A DNA stretch of 64,000 bases from Gordius sp. MW1 (GCA_964036665.1 OZ038526.1:35588001-35652000), one strand, 5' to 3'. Shown: positions 11,028 through 21,920, counted from the first letter of the stretch. Numbers and translations: made by a program. The notes: generated by a model from the letters alone, not told the origin.

Positions 11028-12261
11028 TTCTCGGAACCATTTTTTTAATCCTTTACTAAATGACGATCGAACTTCTAAGGTTGACAGATAAAATAACACC
11101 CGGTCCCTATACATTTTACGCTACTTTAATCAACACACTTTTAGGCCCAAGGTCACACTATACTACTAATGCTACTTATTCTACTTACATTAAGCACCCA
11201 CCACACATTCGCGGAAACTATGCAGTTGAAATAGGAATTATTATACGCTCTTTTTAAGGTGACGGGATTTTAATTTTACAAAATTATCACAATTTTTAAC
11301 CTCGATTTTTGAACGAAGTTTTAAAATGCAAAAGCGTTGATTTTATCCATACGCCTGCTCACACGACCCGTCTACAATCAATAATATATGTACTTTGTTT
11401 TAATCATTTACAGGATATTCAACCCGGCTAAGATTTAATTTTAATACAAAAAATCTTTTAACTTTAGTGATCCCTTCAACCGATCCATAATGCACTCATA
11501 CCGCTTGATACACAACGTTGTCGGATTTTTTTAATTATTGCATTATATGCACCAGATGCCAAATTTTTTCGGCGACTAATAATTAATGGTTAATTTAAGT
11601 GGCATTATAACCACAATTTTAATGTTTTAATTTATCGGATATGGTTATATCGAATAAAGGTTTTAACTACTATCACTATTTTAAATTTGCACTAAAAAGG
11701 GTATTTAAAACTTTAATTTTTGTGGGAAGTTTAGTTGTCTACGCTTGCTTAATAAATGGTTGATTTGAGTGGCGTTATACCCATAATTTTAATTATTTAA
11801 TTTATCGGATATGGTAAAAGTTTCTAACTACTATCACTACTTTATTAAGTGTAAAAGGCGTATTTTGGATTATGAATTTTGTGAGAGGTTTAGCATAGTA
11901 TTAGTATAGAGATCGTATTAAATAACAAATTAGTATATAAGGTTTTTTGCGCAGTAGACATTAGATAAAGCTAATAAAATCTATTTATAATTGTAAGAGT
12001 GTTATTTTTATTTGTAAATTTTAAGACACAAACTTCCATTATACATGAAAGTAATTTATAGTATAATTGTTGTTTTAAGTAAAAATAACCTTCAATAAAT
12101 CGCATAAGTGAAAAATTTTTTGCGACAATATTTAAATAATATGAATAAAATCTGTTTTTTGTGTTTAACGTGTATTAATTTTATTAGTCGTGATTATATT
12201 CTTTACATGTAATTAATTGTCTATCTTTAACTTTTTTGGATTTGAACTTAAAAATTTTTAA
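11028..12261 (+). repeat. Tandem segmental duplication, copy 3 (5' flank of intact copy B)
   Basis: This block matches 1-1387 and leads directly into the start codon of copy B. It also has an internal direct duplication: the block TTAATTTATCGGATATGGT plus TAACTACTATCACTA occurs at about 11583-11700 and again at about 11750-11850, which copy 1 lacks. The promoter of copy B must lie here or upstream; I see no diagnostic TATA or initiator that I would defend. Confidence 0.75.
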
Positions 12262-13306
12262 ATGAAAACCCGCTCATCACATAGAAGAACCTTGAACGAA
12301 ACTGGCTTTAACAAAGCAAAAAAAACTATTAATAGTAATACATCAAAATTTAATTCTAACAATACTCTAGGTAAGCGAAAGAGCTCTTTAAAATTAAATG
12401 AAGCCAAGAAAAATAAGCAGTATTTTAAAGATACATCAGACCTTGCATTAGAAATTAATTCTATATTGGAATCCAATCAGGCTAAATCTCATGATATGGT
12501 ATCTTTGGGTGAGAAAATTAAAGTTGAAGATAATTTGGACAATTTAAATATTAAAGAAGCTGTAAAAAGTGATCATCAATGTATAATTGTTCCAGGTTAC
12601 ATTTATTAGTATGCATTTTACATATGTTACTATGTTTGTTATACTATTTTAGCCATTTTGACATACATTTAAACTCATTTAAAATTTTGTTCAAATATAT
12701 ATTTACTCATGTTTATTATATTACATATCTTAAGGTATAACAGAAACAAAGTCACATTTAAAGAAGGATACCAATCAACCAAATGCTAATCGCATGTTGC
12801 CAAAAAAATCTAATAATGAGTTCTGGTCACAGAAAATGGTTGAAACAATTCAAAGTCATTTGGAAGAGTTAAGAAAAAGGAATGCAGAATCGGCTAGAAC
12901 ACACCTGGAATTTTTAAAATCTTATGAAGCAAAATGGGCTAATATAGCAAGTAGTCTGAAATGTAATGTGCATCAAACTCCAGTGCTGGTACAAATCACA
13001 CAGGCCCCATCAGTGTCAAGGTCTGTTACATCAGTTTTAGCCGATATAGCACTACATAGTAAGGGCCTTAAAAAACTGTTGGATGATCAGCTATTGAAAA
13101 AAACACAACGAGACAGGCGCGAAGCAAATTTTGCTTTACATAGCACTAAGTTGTGTAATCAAACTACCGACCTAGAATCTCTCAAAATAGTTGACGCTCG
13201 ATTAGTCACTCTATGTCTAGCGATTAAATTTAATTGGGACACCGCATTAAGGCATGCCGACACCTGGGCAGACGAAATGGGATTTAAGGACTTGAAGATT
13301 TACTAA
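12262..13306 (+). CDS. Intact two-exon chimeric gene, copy B: XPC-like N-terminal exon joined to an unrecognised C-terminal exon
   Basis: Exon 1 is 12262-12595 and exon 2 is 12735-13306. The 139-base intron starts GTTACA and ends CTTAAG, in phase 1. The total is 906 bases, a 301-residue protein. Residues 1-112 are lysine/serine/asparagine-rich and match XPC exon 1 (21921) in three places: the start MKTRS, the block AKKNKQ, and the following (D/S)xSDL; the DNA agrees there too (AAGAAAAATAAGCAG). Residues 112-301 have a charged, probably coiled segment (LEELRKRNAESARTHLEFLK), then SVLADIALHSKGLKKLLDDQ, DRREANFALH and a C-terminal GFKDLKIY. I do not recognise this domain. Its conservation with copy A exon 2, in frame throughout, argues for selection. 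A basic N-terminus suggests a nuclear location. An AATAAA follows at 13474. Confidence 0.75.
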
Positions 13307-13473
13307 AATATTGTTTTAGAATTAATGTAGATTGCCACTTCAAGCATCTATCCTTTAAACCTAGATTACATGTTTTATTTTCAGCTATGTTTTTATATAT
13401 CTTCATTATATGCACACGTGCAATTTATATATTTCCCTTTTTTAATTTTCTGCTTACAAGTCTATATACTTTG

Positions 13474-13479
13474 AATAAA
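13474..13479 (+). promoter_or_regulatory. Poly(A) signal for copy B
   Basis: AATAAA lies 168 bases beyond the copy B stop codon, inside TTTGAATAAACTT. Confidence 0.5.
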
Positions 13480-14565
13480 CTTAAATAGGGTTGAGAAGAT
13501 AGGAGTGGTCCTCCACTTTCTTTTGATAAAACCAACAGGCCAAAATCTAAAATTATAATAATTTATGCCAAAATGTAATGCAATTTCACGATTAATATTT
13601 GATGGAACAAAATAGTGTTACTAGGTAAGATTTGATATTTGGGTTATTTTTGAATGTGTATAGCTTTTGTATAAATATAACGGTTGATTTAATTTTTAAG
13701 ACTAGAGATCTAATACATAAAGAATTGTAATTTTACTCGACTTTTTAGTAACACGCTGATTTATTAGGTAATTAAATTAGCAAAATATAAAAAGAGAATA
13801 AAAAAGATCCAAACCAGAAATTTTCTGTCTGAACCCGTCTCGGTTTTTATAACTAAATTGCCGTCCGAACACCTTAAAGTGTCCGCTCGACCATGCCCGA
13901 ATCATTAGTGAGGGCGAACTCGGAATGATGAGTTTTATATTTTTAGTAAATTTAATTCTATATTTTAAAACAATATATTAAAAAAATAATACACTCTAAA
14001 AATCTCAATAAGCCCGAATTGCCCAAATCTTGTTCTGGTGCCCGTCCGAAAATTTGAATTTCCAACAGTTGCCCGGCCCGTTTCCTTGGCGTGCAAGATC
14101 GGGCAGCCGGCCTGGCATTTCTGATCTTTGACCCAAATAACACCCAGAAGAAGGACAAGGGATTTGATTAATTATGTCAATTCAGATTCTGGTTTTTAGT
14201 GACCTCTATCAATATAAAATATAATGTTTGTCTCCGATTACTAATTGGGAGCAAGAGTAAGAACCGGTGGGTCTCTTTTTATCCAGCCGAAAAACAACCC
14301 CCCCCCCTACCTTAGCAAAATTTTGCCCATAAAGTATGAAAGTACAGGCTCTAAATGTTTTTCAGAAGATTCTGTAAAAGTCTTAAATACATGACTAAAT
14401 GAACTTGCGAATTTAGTAATGACGAATGTTAGAAAAAATGATACATTTTTTATTTTGACGTATAAGATAAGATGCAATTACATGCCTGGAATTAGATAAA
14501 GCTGTAAACAAATTGCGAGCGAAAATGATAATCTGAATGGCATCGTGAAAAACTACGATATATAT
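13480..14565. other. Intergenic repeat debris; no gene seen
   Basis: Bases 13850-14140 carry CCCG-containing repeat fragments (CCCGAATTGCCC, GTTGCCCGGCCCG) that resemble 59600-59690. The rest is AT-rich with no supported exon. Confidence 0.45.
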
Positions 14566-15761
14566 AGAGTAGAGGTCTGCATGGGCCGGGCCTAAAATAG
14601 AGGAATAAAAAAAGTGCGGCCCGGGCTTGGACAAAAAGTTAAAAAATTTGAATTTATTCAGGTTTATTTTCTAATCATAATATTGAAAAAAAAATGCACT
14701 TAATGATAAAAAAAATGTATTTTTCCAAACAACAATCTGGTGGAACTCAAAAATCATTTGTTAAAAAGTTTGCATGAGATGGATGAAATTATCATTTTTT
14801 TAACTGGTAAAGATTTAATGGAAAAACTTAGAGGCATTTTAATAAAATATATCATGCTATTAATTAACATGCTTTCACCTTATGAAAAGGCAAGCATCGA
14901 GTTAGAAGCGGGTAAGACGGCAACGCTCTATAAAATATTATACCCTTTTATACATCATTAAAAAGCATCCCTTCATCTCCAACGTTTAATGATGATCCTG
15001 TCCTGTGGACTTAAAGATCTACAAATTGAAATCAAGAGCCCAAACTATGCGAATTTCAAATTTTAATATCAATATTTATTATAAAATATTATACTTTAAT
15101 GTTTCTTAGTTTCGCACGTTAAAAATGCTACCCGAATATGAAAGAAGCTTCGTAAAAACTACGGTAACAGAATTTTTAAAGAAATTTATGCAAGATCCTG
15201 GCTCTTCTTTCATAGATCTTCTAGCATAAGTCGTCCAACTATGAATAATCCAGCTCAGGTGTGCAACACTATTATCAATTTTCTATTTGGGACGATGATG
15301 AACGGAAAAGATTGATATATTTATTAAATCTAAACCTGAAGATGCTCAGCTAGATGTTATTTTATGATGGAAAGAACACCAACTTATGCTACTGAACTTA
15401 ACAAAGTTAGCTAGTCAATTTTTGTCAATTCCAGCCAACAGTGCTACGAGTGAAAGCACATTCAGTAAGCCAAGTGGCCCAATAGAACACAGTAGAGCGA
15501 AATTATTGCCTGATAGAATAAATAGATATTAATTTTTAATTAAAACCGATTTTACATGCTATCTATAGAAAAATATTTCATGAACACTAAATAGTTTTTA
15601 TACAAATAAATAATTATGAAACAACTTATACTTGATTTTACTTGTGCGGGCCTGATGCGGCCGCAATTTTTGGAATTTTTTTGCGGGCCAAAAAAATAAT
15701 ATTTGTGCGGGTATGGGCCGGGCCTGAACCTAAAATTTCGGACCACGCAGACCTCTACTCT
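14566..15761 (+). mobile_element. Degenerate hAT transposon with transposase fragments
   Basis: The inverted ends are AGAGTAGAGGTCTGC on both sides, with subterminal GGGCCGGGCC motifs repeated at each end. Inside, 14740-14961 codes for SLHEMDEIIIFLTGKD and LSPYEKASIELEAGKTATLY. About 15370-15530 codes for LTKLASQFLSIPANSATSES plus TFS, the hAT C-terminal dimerisation signature (consensus LSIPATSAxSERxFS). The two pieces are separated by stops, so the transposase is dead. A TSD is not evident. Identification rests on the C-terminal motif and the termini. Confidence 0.75.
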
Positions 15762-16237
15762 TTGGAAGTTTTTAAATGACTTTTATTAAAGTTGTATCTT
15801 ATTTCCTTTGCATTTGATTAGTCTCCAATATATATGCTTGCTATCATATTTACAAAAACTTGCAGCCAAGAACTTCGAAATATAAAACAAAAGGTATTTT
15901 TTTAATTAATAACTTTAGTAGAGCTAATTTAGCATGATGAATAGATGTATTTTTGAACTTGTTTGATTGGGGCGGAAGTGTAAACTAAAAATTGAAATTA
16001 ATTAAAAATCTATAGTGTTTCGTTTTCGTCTCGCTAAGGTCTGGAAAATTTCGTCTCGGCCTAGAGATATCGGTCCTATCTCAACCACTCAACAAGTCTT
16101 TCAACATTTTTTATACTTTTAAATTTTTCCCTAATTTATTTCAATTATAAATAAAAAAAAATTATTGGCCTATCAATTTTACTCATAATAAACATGTCAT
16201 TTTTGTTTGTGAACTAGCAGCGACCCTTAGTTAGAAG

Positions 16238-16412
16238 TAGAGTTGTTAAATTGTTAACTTGCTTCAACTCCAGCTACCATCTGCTGGAGGTTCTGCTCGG
16301 CCCAAGCATTTTTATATGCTACTGTTCGGCCTAGTGCACCGAAAAGCGAGCACATATTGGTGTACGTGCTCGCGGCTGGAGTTTGAAGCAAGTTAGAAAT
16401 TTAACAATTCTA
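16238..16412. mobile_element. 175-bp inverted-repeat element with hAT-like 8-bp TSD
   Basis: The left end TAGAGTTGTTAAATTGTTAA and the right end (inverse of TAGAATTGTTAAATTTCTAA) continue to GCTTCAA..CTCCAGC, giving roughly 37-bp imperfect inverted termini. The flanks GTTAGAAG (16230-16237) and GTTAGCAG (16413-16420) match at 7 of 8 bases. Confidence 0.75.
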
Positions 16413-16597
16413 GTTAGCAGCATTGGTAGAAAGAAATTATTACTGTCTTTTTAGATAAATAATTTCAGACAGAAGTATTAGTTTCTGATATAACATAACC
16501 GTCGTCATTTCGTTTCTAATTCACGTGGTTATTATATTATAGTAAAAATCTAATAGAGGGGTGGATATTTTTTCTCATTGATCATGACATAAGTAAA

Positions 16598-18316
16598 ACT
16601 CGGGCCTTCGGCCCTCGTGGGAAGGGGGAGAAGGGAAGGGGGAGAAGGGAAGGGGAAGAGGGGAAGGGAAGGGGGACGACTCATCTGTACTTCGTATAAA
16701 TGTATCATATTTGCTATGCAATTTATGGGCGAGAAAGGTGGGAAGGGGCGAGAATGCCTATAGGGGGGTATTAAATGCCTAATGATTAATTAATTATTTA
16801 CACAAATTTTCCATTTATAGGCAAAATGTAATATAGGCAAAATGTAATATAGGCAAGGGTTAGGGTTAGATTTAATGTTCTAGTTGCGTATTACATTAGT
16901 TTTTACGGCCTTTAGTGATTATGGGTCTAACAAACATTATTAAAACATCACAATGTTAAGAATTTGCAGAATTGTTGGGAAAATTTTTTGTTGAATTTGA
17001 ACAATTTTTAATTAAAAAAATCAAAAATTTGGCGAATGGTCATTTTTTCTCCATTGGTCAGTACCAACAGATACTCTATAAGTCAATGATAACCAAAAAA
17101 ACGGAAAAAAAATTTGATGCTCACTTTGGCCAATGGTCATTTTTTCCATTGGTCAGCAGCCAGCACACGGTAAAAATGGATATAAATTCATAAGAGTAAA
17201 AAAAACGAGAAAAAAATTTTTGAATCACATTTTGGCCAATGGTCATTTTTTTCTATTGGTCAGCAGCCAGGACACGGGAAAAGTGGATATAAATTCATAA
17301 TAGTCAAAAAAAACGAAAAAAAAATTTTCGAATCACATTTGGGCTAATGGTCATTTTATTCCATTGGTCAGCAGCCAGCGGACGGCCAAAAAGTCATAAT
17401 AGCAATGGTAGGAACAGGAACAATCATAATAGTCAAAAAAAAACGAAAAAGATAATTTCGATTCACATTTTGGCCAATGGTCATTTTTTCCATCGGTCAG
17501 GAGCCAGCGGACGGCCAAAAAGTCATAATAGCAATGGTAGTAACAGGAACAATCATAATAGTCAAAAAAAAACAAAAAAATAAACTCGGATTCACATTTT
17601 GGCCAATGGTCATTTTTTTCATTGGTCAGCAGCCAGCGGACGGCCAAAAAGTCTTATTATCAATAATAGTAACAAGAACAATCATAAGAGCTAACGGCTA
17701 ACCCAAAAACTAGTTAAATTGCATAGCAATTAAAAGTAAACAACTTTTATTTGTGTTTATTATATAATAAAATGAAACAATAATAGAACAAGCGGACGGC
17801 TAAAAAGTCATAATATCAATGGTAGTAACAGGAAAAATATATTAATTTAATGTAAAAAATAAAAAATAAATTTGCCCTCTCCGGGAATCCAACCAGCAAT
17901 TCAGAACGTTCGCCGGGGTTCGAACCCACATTAATAGAGGCATAGGCTTTTGTAGGGGCACAGGGACCCATATCAGTAGAGGCATAGGCCCTTGTAGTGG
18001 AGGGCATAGGGTAATTATAGCAATTAATATCAATGTTACCCAATTCAAAAACGAATAGATATACTTATGCATTAATTTAACATAGCAATTAAAACCCGAC
18101 CCCGCCCGAAAGCGAGGGAGATAGAGATGAGGGGTGGGGCACCTCTTATGCATTAATTTAAAAAATAACACAGCGAGGGAGATAGAGATGAGGGGTGGGG
18201 CACCTCTTTCTCATGCATTAATTTAAAAAATCGATAACCTAATATATTTAATGCAAATAGATAGGGACGGACGGACGGACAACAAAAAACGAGCCCATAA
18301 ATTGCATAGCAATTAA
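16598..18316 (+). mobile_element. Helentron/'pearl'-like element H1 with satellite core
   Basis: Order along the element: terminal ACTCGGGCCTTCGGCCCTCG with a GGGCC-TTC-GGCCC hairpin at 16602-16614; purine-rich GGGAAGGGGGAGAAGG; the conserved block TTTGCTATGCAATTTATGGGCGAGAAAGG; a short GGGTTAGGGTTAG piece; satellite array 17030-17700; internal unit near 18110-18230 (GAGATGAGGGGTGGGGCACC, twice); an ACGG microsatellite at 18267-18280; then AACGAGCCCATA and the hairpin AATTGCATAGCAATT at 18300-18314. There is no coding capacity. This layout (satellite core, ACGG-type tetranucleotide, terminal hairpin) is known from Helentron-associated elements and bivalve pearl elements; family assignment is inference. 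Confidence 0.7.
17030..17700 (+). repeat. Satellite array (about 106- and 129-bp monomers)
   Basis: Head-to-tail monomers carry GGCCAATGGTCATTTTTTCC, then ATTGGTCAGCAGCCAGCGGA, an ACGGCCAAAAAGTCATAATA segment, and an A-rich GTCAAAAAAAACGAAAAAA end. A shorter variant replaces the ACGGCC segment with ACACGGTAAAAGTGGATATA. CCAATGG and CCATTGG can pair to form a hairpin in each monomer. Long open frames through the array are periodicity artefacts. Confidence 0.85.
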
Positions 18317-18575
18317 TAGATGCACACATTACTACATTGTAAAAACACTAAAGTACCAATGTTACTGGAATAGTATCATATAAATTTTGAGGTTTTTATA
18401 AACTGCGCATATATTATTTTATAACATAAACAATTTTAACGATTATAGACTTTACATTCTTTATGTGAAAGGTAATGTAAATAGCAAATCAAGTGCTTAA
18501 TGTGATTTATGGCTTAGGAATTTTATGAATAATACTGGTATACTCATGATTGAATCAAAAGCAATTGTTTTACAG
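18317..18575. other. No gene recognised
   Basis: AT-rich sequence between the H1 element and the candidate exon at 18576. Nothing is identified. Confidence 0.4.
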
Positions 18576-18739
18576 GCACAGAATCGTTCGGGTGCTTAAA
18601 GAATATTTGGCCATTGAAGTAAAATGTATTAAATCTTTTAGAATGATTAACCGCAGTTTTAAAAAATCACCACAGATGAGGATTGTTACGAAATTTGAAT
18701 ATGCTTTAGCATTAACTACTTTAACAGAACTCAATTTAA
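18576..18739 (+). CDS. Orphan candidate internal exon, function unknown
   Basis: A consensus acceptor (TTGTTTTACAG) precedes an open 164-base segment and a consensus donor (GTATGT) follows. In frame it reads HRIVRVLKEYLAIEVKCIKS, then RMINRSFKKSPQMRIVTKFE and ALALTTLTELNL. I recognise no family. No partner exon in a compatible phase is evident on either side before XPC begins, so it may be a relic of a decayed gene. Support is only the splice-site pair and protein-like composition. Confidence 0.3.
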
Positions 18740-19200
18740 GTATGTGTATTTGAATTATGTATTAATGCCAAGTCTAGGCTAATAAAATTTATTTGCATAC
18801 CCTAAAAGCTACTCATATTATGTTTAACAATCTAATTTGACATTTACTTGGGTGTTAAACTACCTAATTTCAAAGATATCCGTTTACATTAATTCATATT
18901 AAACGTCCTAAATGTACAAAATAATGCACACACCATATTATGATTGTCAATCAGAAATTTTAAAGCCGAGATCTAGTTGATAAAGTCTCGTATCGTATAC
19001 TTAGGTTCAAAATTCTCGTCTCGATGTTTTAAAGTATCGTCTCGAATATTTTGCATCACTAGTTTGAATGAAATTTTTTCACTTTATATGATTTAAGCAA
19101 AAAACGTGGGATACATATATTTATCATTCACAAAATCTCATATAAACCTCGTATCTAATCCATATTTTATTTAGGCACAGATATTTTAAAATGGCTGTGA

Positions 19201-19365
19201 GGATGGGCATAGGCAAGATTCGAACTAGAGGGACAATAATGATTAGAACGGGGCAGAATGTTAATTTTCTAAAGATTGTAGCCTTATTATTTTAAATTTT
19301 ATGGTATTTATGTATTTAGAGGAAAGCAGCCGCCCCTCCCTGCATCCACTAGTTACGCCAATGGT
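19201..19365. mobile_element. Degenerate CATGGGCGTAGCC-family element
   Basis: The family interior is recognisable (GGGACAATAATGATTAGAAC, GGGGCAGAATG, GCAGCCGCCCCTCCCTGCAT) but the ends are eroded to ATGGGCATAGGC and AGTTACGCCAATG. No TSD is visible. Confidence 0.6.
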
Positions 19366-19384
19366 TGTCTAGTGGCGGATCAAA

Positions 19385-19672
19385 AATAAAACCATAAACT
19401 GCCGAACAGCTGATTTTTACTATTAAAATCATTCAGACACCCAAATAGCTGTCATATTGTAGGAAAAACTCAAAAATAGGTATATTTATACTTTCCACTA
19501 TAAAATATGGTAGAAAATTAATAAGACTAATAGCTTAATAAAATAAAAAAATAAGTAAATTAGAGCAATAAATTATGCTGAATTTTATTGTTTGGTTGCA
19601 ATTTCCCTCAAGATGGCGCTTGCTATATTTGCTGAAAAATTATCAGCTGTTCGGCAGTCTATGGTTTTATTA
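19385..19672. mobile_element. Inverted-repeat element with ATAAAACCATAAACTGCCGAA ends
   Basis: The left terminus (AAAACCATAAACTGCCGAAC, then AGCTGAT) is inverted at the right (ATCAGCTGTTCGGCAGTCTA, then TGGTTTTAT). The roughly 220-base core is AT-rich and non-coding. A related fragment (AACCATAGACTAATACCATA, then CAGCTGATAA) lies near 53645. Confidence 0.6.
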
Positions 19673-19676
19673 GGTG

Positions 19677-19822
19677 GCCCGTCAACTTGCCGAAAACCAT
19701 CTCGCCGAATCAACCTGGGATATTTTGTGATTGGTTGAATGGGGGACATTTTAAATTAGGGGACATTTTTTAACTGTGGGACATTAAATTCGGCGAGATG
19801 GTTTTCGGCCAGTTGATAGGGC
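19677..19822. mobile_element. Inverted-repeat element with GCCCGTCAACTTGCCGAAAA ends
   Basis: GCCCGTCAACTTGCCGAAAA, continuing CCATCTCGCCGAAT, is inverted at the right as ATTCGGCGAGATGGTTTTCG then GCCAGTTGATAGGGC. It contains three GGGGACATTTT-like units. It abuts the preceding element, and half of that element's terminal motif (GTCTATG) recurs beyond its right edge, suggesting one inserted beside or into the other. Confidence 0.6.
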
Positions 19823-20499
19823 GTTTTATAGTCTATGATAAAAGTAGATGAGTTTAACACTTCGTAGGTCGGGTGGGGTAATAATGACCCCAACCCAAGC
19901 CGTTTAAAAATGCTGTACAAAATAAATTAGTAAATATTACAATTTCATTTTTTCAGTAGCTAAACAAAATCTACCTTAGAATATCTCTTCAAAATCTGGC
20001 TAGTTTTTATCCAATAGTTTTTAAGATAGATAGTGTTTTAGATGCCCGGGGTCTTCCACGACCCCACCTTCCATAAAATGAATAAAATAAAATTTTTCAA
20101 CATTTTTTTAAAATATTTTATTAAAACCCATTATTGTAAACCCATTTGTGAAGAAATTTTTTGTATACATAACTTTTTATTTAAGATATTGAAACTTTAA
20201 ACTCTGATTTTAACATATTAATTTTTCCTCGAGGTATTTCAAAGTGCTTATTTGTGTGATTTTTCTTGCATTTTTTTATTTTTTAATAAGTCTAATATTA
20301 AAAAGTGCAGTTTTTTTATAGTTCTTCATCTGAAGATGGTATATGAACATAACAGTTATAATATTTTGTCAAGTTCTTGATGATATGATTGCATATACAT
20401 GAGTAGTCATCTGAGAGTGAGTTAACAGGAGATTAAGATGAAGAAGAGTAAATTAATATGCTTAACAAAATTAGTTATTTTATAGGAAATTAGCTGACC

Positions 20500-20990
20500 C
20501 GGCAAACGTTGTTTTGCTATATACATTATTTCTAGAAAATACTATAAGTGTATGGGTTGGTTATGAATAATAAAATAATTAATTGAAGGATGGATAATTA
20601 TTAAAAATATGCTTCTATGATCGACCACGTGATAATAATGGCAAAAATTGCAAAATTTAAATTTTATTAATTTAATTTAAATAGTTTGTTAAACAATAAT
20701 TTTGACCGAATACTGTAACATATTTATTATAATTTTAAATATCGAATTCGAGAAAACTTCAGCCTTGTATGTATGACGTCATTATTGTATATGATGCTAT
20801 AAATGAAACTGCTGGCCGGGAAATGTCCGATATTTTTAAAACGAAAAGGTATTTTAGGAATCTAAAAAAGCTATTTAACCCCTGGCCGCCCTGGGCATCT
20901 ACGGCTAAATTTTCGCGCGAATCGGGCCGGTAGTTTTAGAATTTAGCCCTTATCCACATACATACATACATACACTTTACTTTATATTTA
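20500..20990 (+). repeat. Dispersed repeat ending in ACAT microsatellite
   Basis: It starts near AGCTGACCCGGCAAACGTTG and contains AAAGGTATTTTAGGAATCTA, the block CCGCCCTGGGCATCTACGG and CGAATCGGGCCGGTAGTTTT, and ends in (ACAT)n. The CCGCCCTGGGC/CGAATCGGGC block recurs at about 28100-28195, 40085-40215 and 43755-43880. A retroelement 3' end is plausible, but I cannot assign a family. Confidence 0.55.
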
Positions 20991-20999
20991 TAGATAACT

Positions 21000-21920
21000 T
21001 AGAAGTTTTTATTATATGATATATTTCAAAGGGAAGGACAATACTAAGTGGCACAAAAATTGTCCTAATAAAAATGTTAGAACAAAATAGAATTGTGTAT
21101 TTCATTTTCCTGGAGTAAAGCCATATGGATGGACAATCAAAACTCCTCTTGATTGTTTTAAATTACTTATTAAAGATGAAATAATTAAGAGTATAGTGAA
21201 ATTTAGCAAATTCATGATTATATAAATATATGTAGAAAATGTATATGTAAAATTTTTATAGCCTCATAAAATTTTTTATGTAACATTTTTCGTTTAAATA
21301 TTTTTCATTAATTTTGATCTTTTATTATTAATCTATATGAAAATTTGATAAAATAACATTAAATTTATAAAAATATGAGTTGAGACCAATAGTAACTTTT
21401 TTTACCTTAAAAAATTAAAAGCCAAAAATTGCCTAAGTTTGAACAACTCTTTTTTTTTTGTTTTTAGGTTATTTTTTACCAAATTTTCCACATTAATAGT
21501 TTAAACCTTCTTTTATATAATATCATTGATTAAACATAAAATAAAATATATTTTTTTATTTTTTTTTGTATGAGCAAAAATAGTCATTGGGAAAAATTTT
21601 TGGGGGTCGCTCTAATTATAATTATAGGTATAAAATTTAAACCACTTGATCAAATAGCCAAATTAATACATTAATGAACGTATAAGAGTTAAAATATTAT
21701 TCTTGCAAATTTTGACAAGTTTATATTATAAAATATCTAAGTTATAGCTATTTAACGTTTGGGGTAATTATACCCCCAAATAGCATCCGTGTTAGCATTT
21801 TTGACCGAACCTAATACGAACGAAGTGTTAAAATTAATGTAACATATTGCCTTATTTTTAATATATCAGCAGATTTAAATTTTGTAAAATTTGCCTTGTC
21901 AAGATCATGTTAATTTAAGA
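21000..21920. other. Upstream region of XPC; no gene recognised
   Basis: Very AT-rich sequence preceding the XPC start codon. An in-frame stop at 21885 and no earlier in-frame ATG support initiation at 21921. A promoter must be here or further upstream, but I see no element I would defend. Confidence 0.4.

Noticed and set aside
16851-16875. GGGTTAGGGTTAG telomere-like sequence
   Set aside because: Only two units, and the same piece recurs inverted in H2 at the equivalent position, so it belongs to the mobile element.
17030-17700. CRISPR-like or regularly spaced array
   Set aside because: Monomers are contiguous and similar along their whole length, without unique spacers, and the genome is clearly eukaryotic.
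17347-17701. Long open frames reading ANGHFF, SGRPKSHNSNG or VIFSIGQ repeats, also at 35395-35811, 40726-41360 and 42494-43280
   Set aside because: They follow the satellite monomer period, exist in several frames and on both strands, and have no start, splice or domain support.
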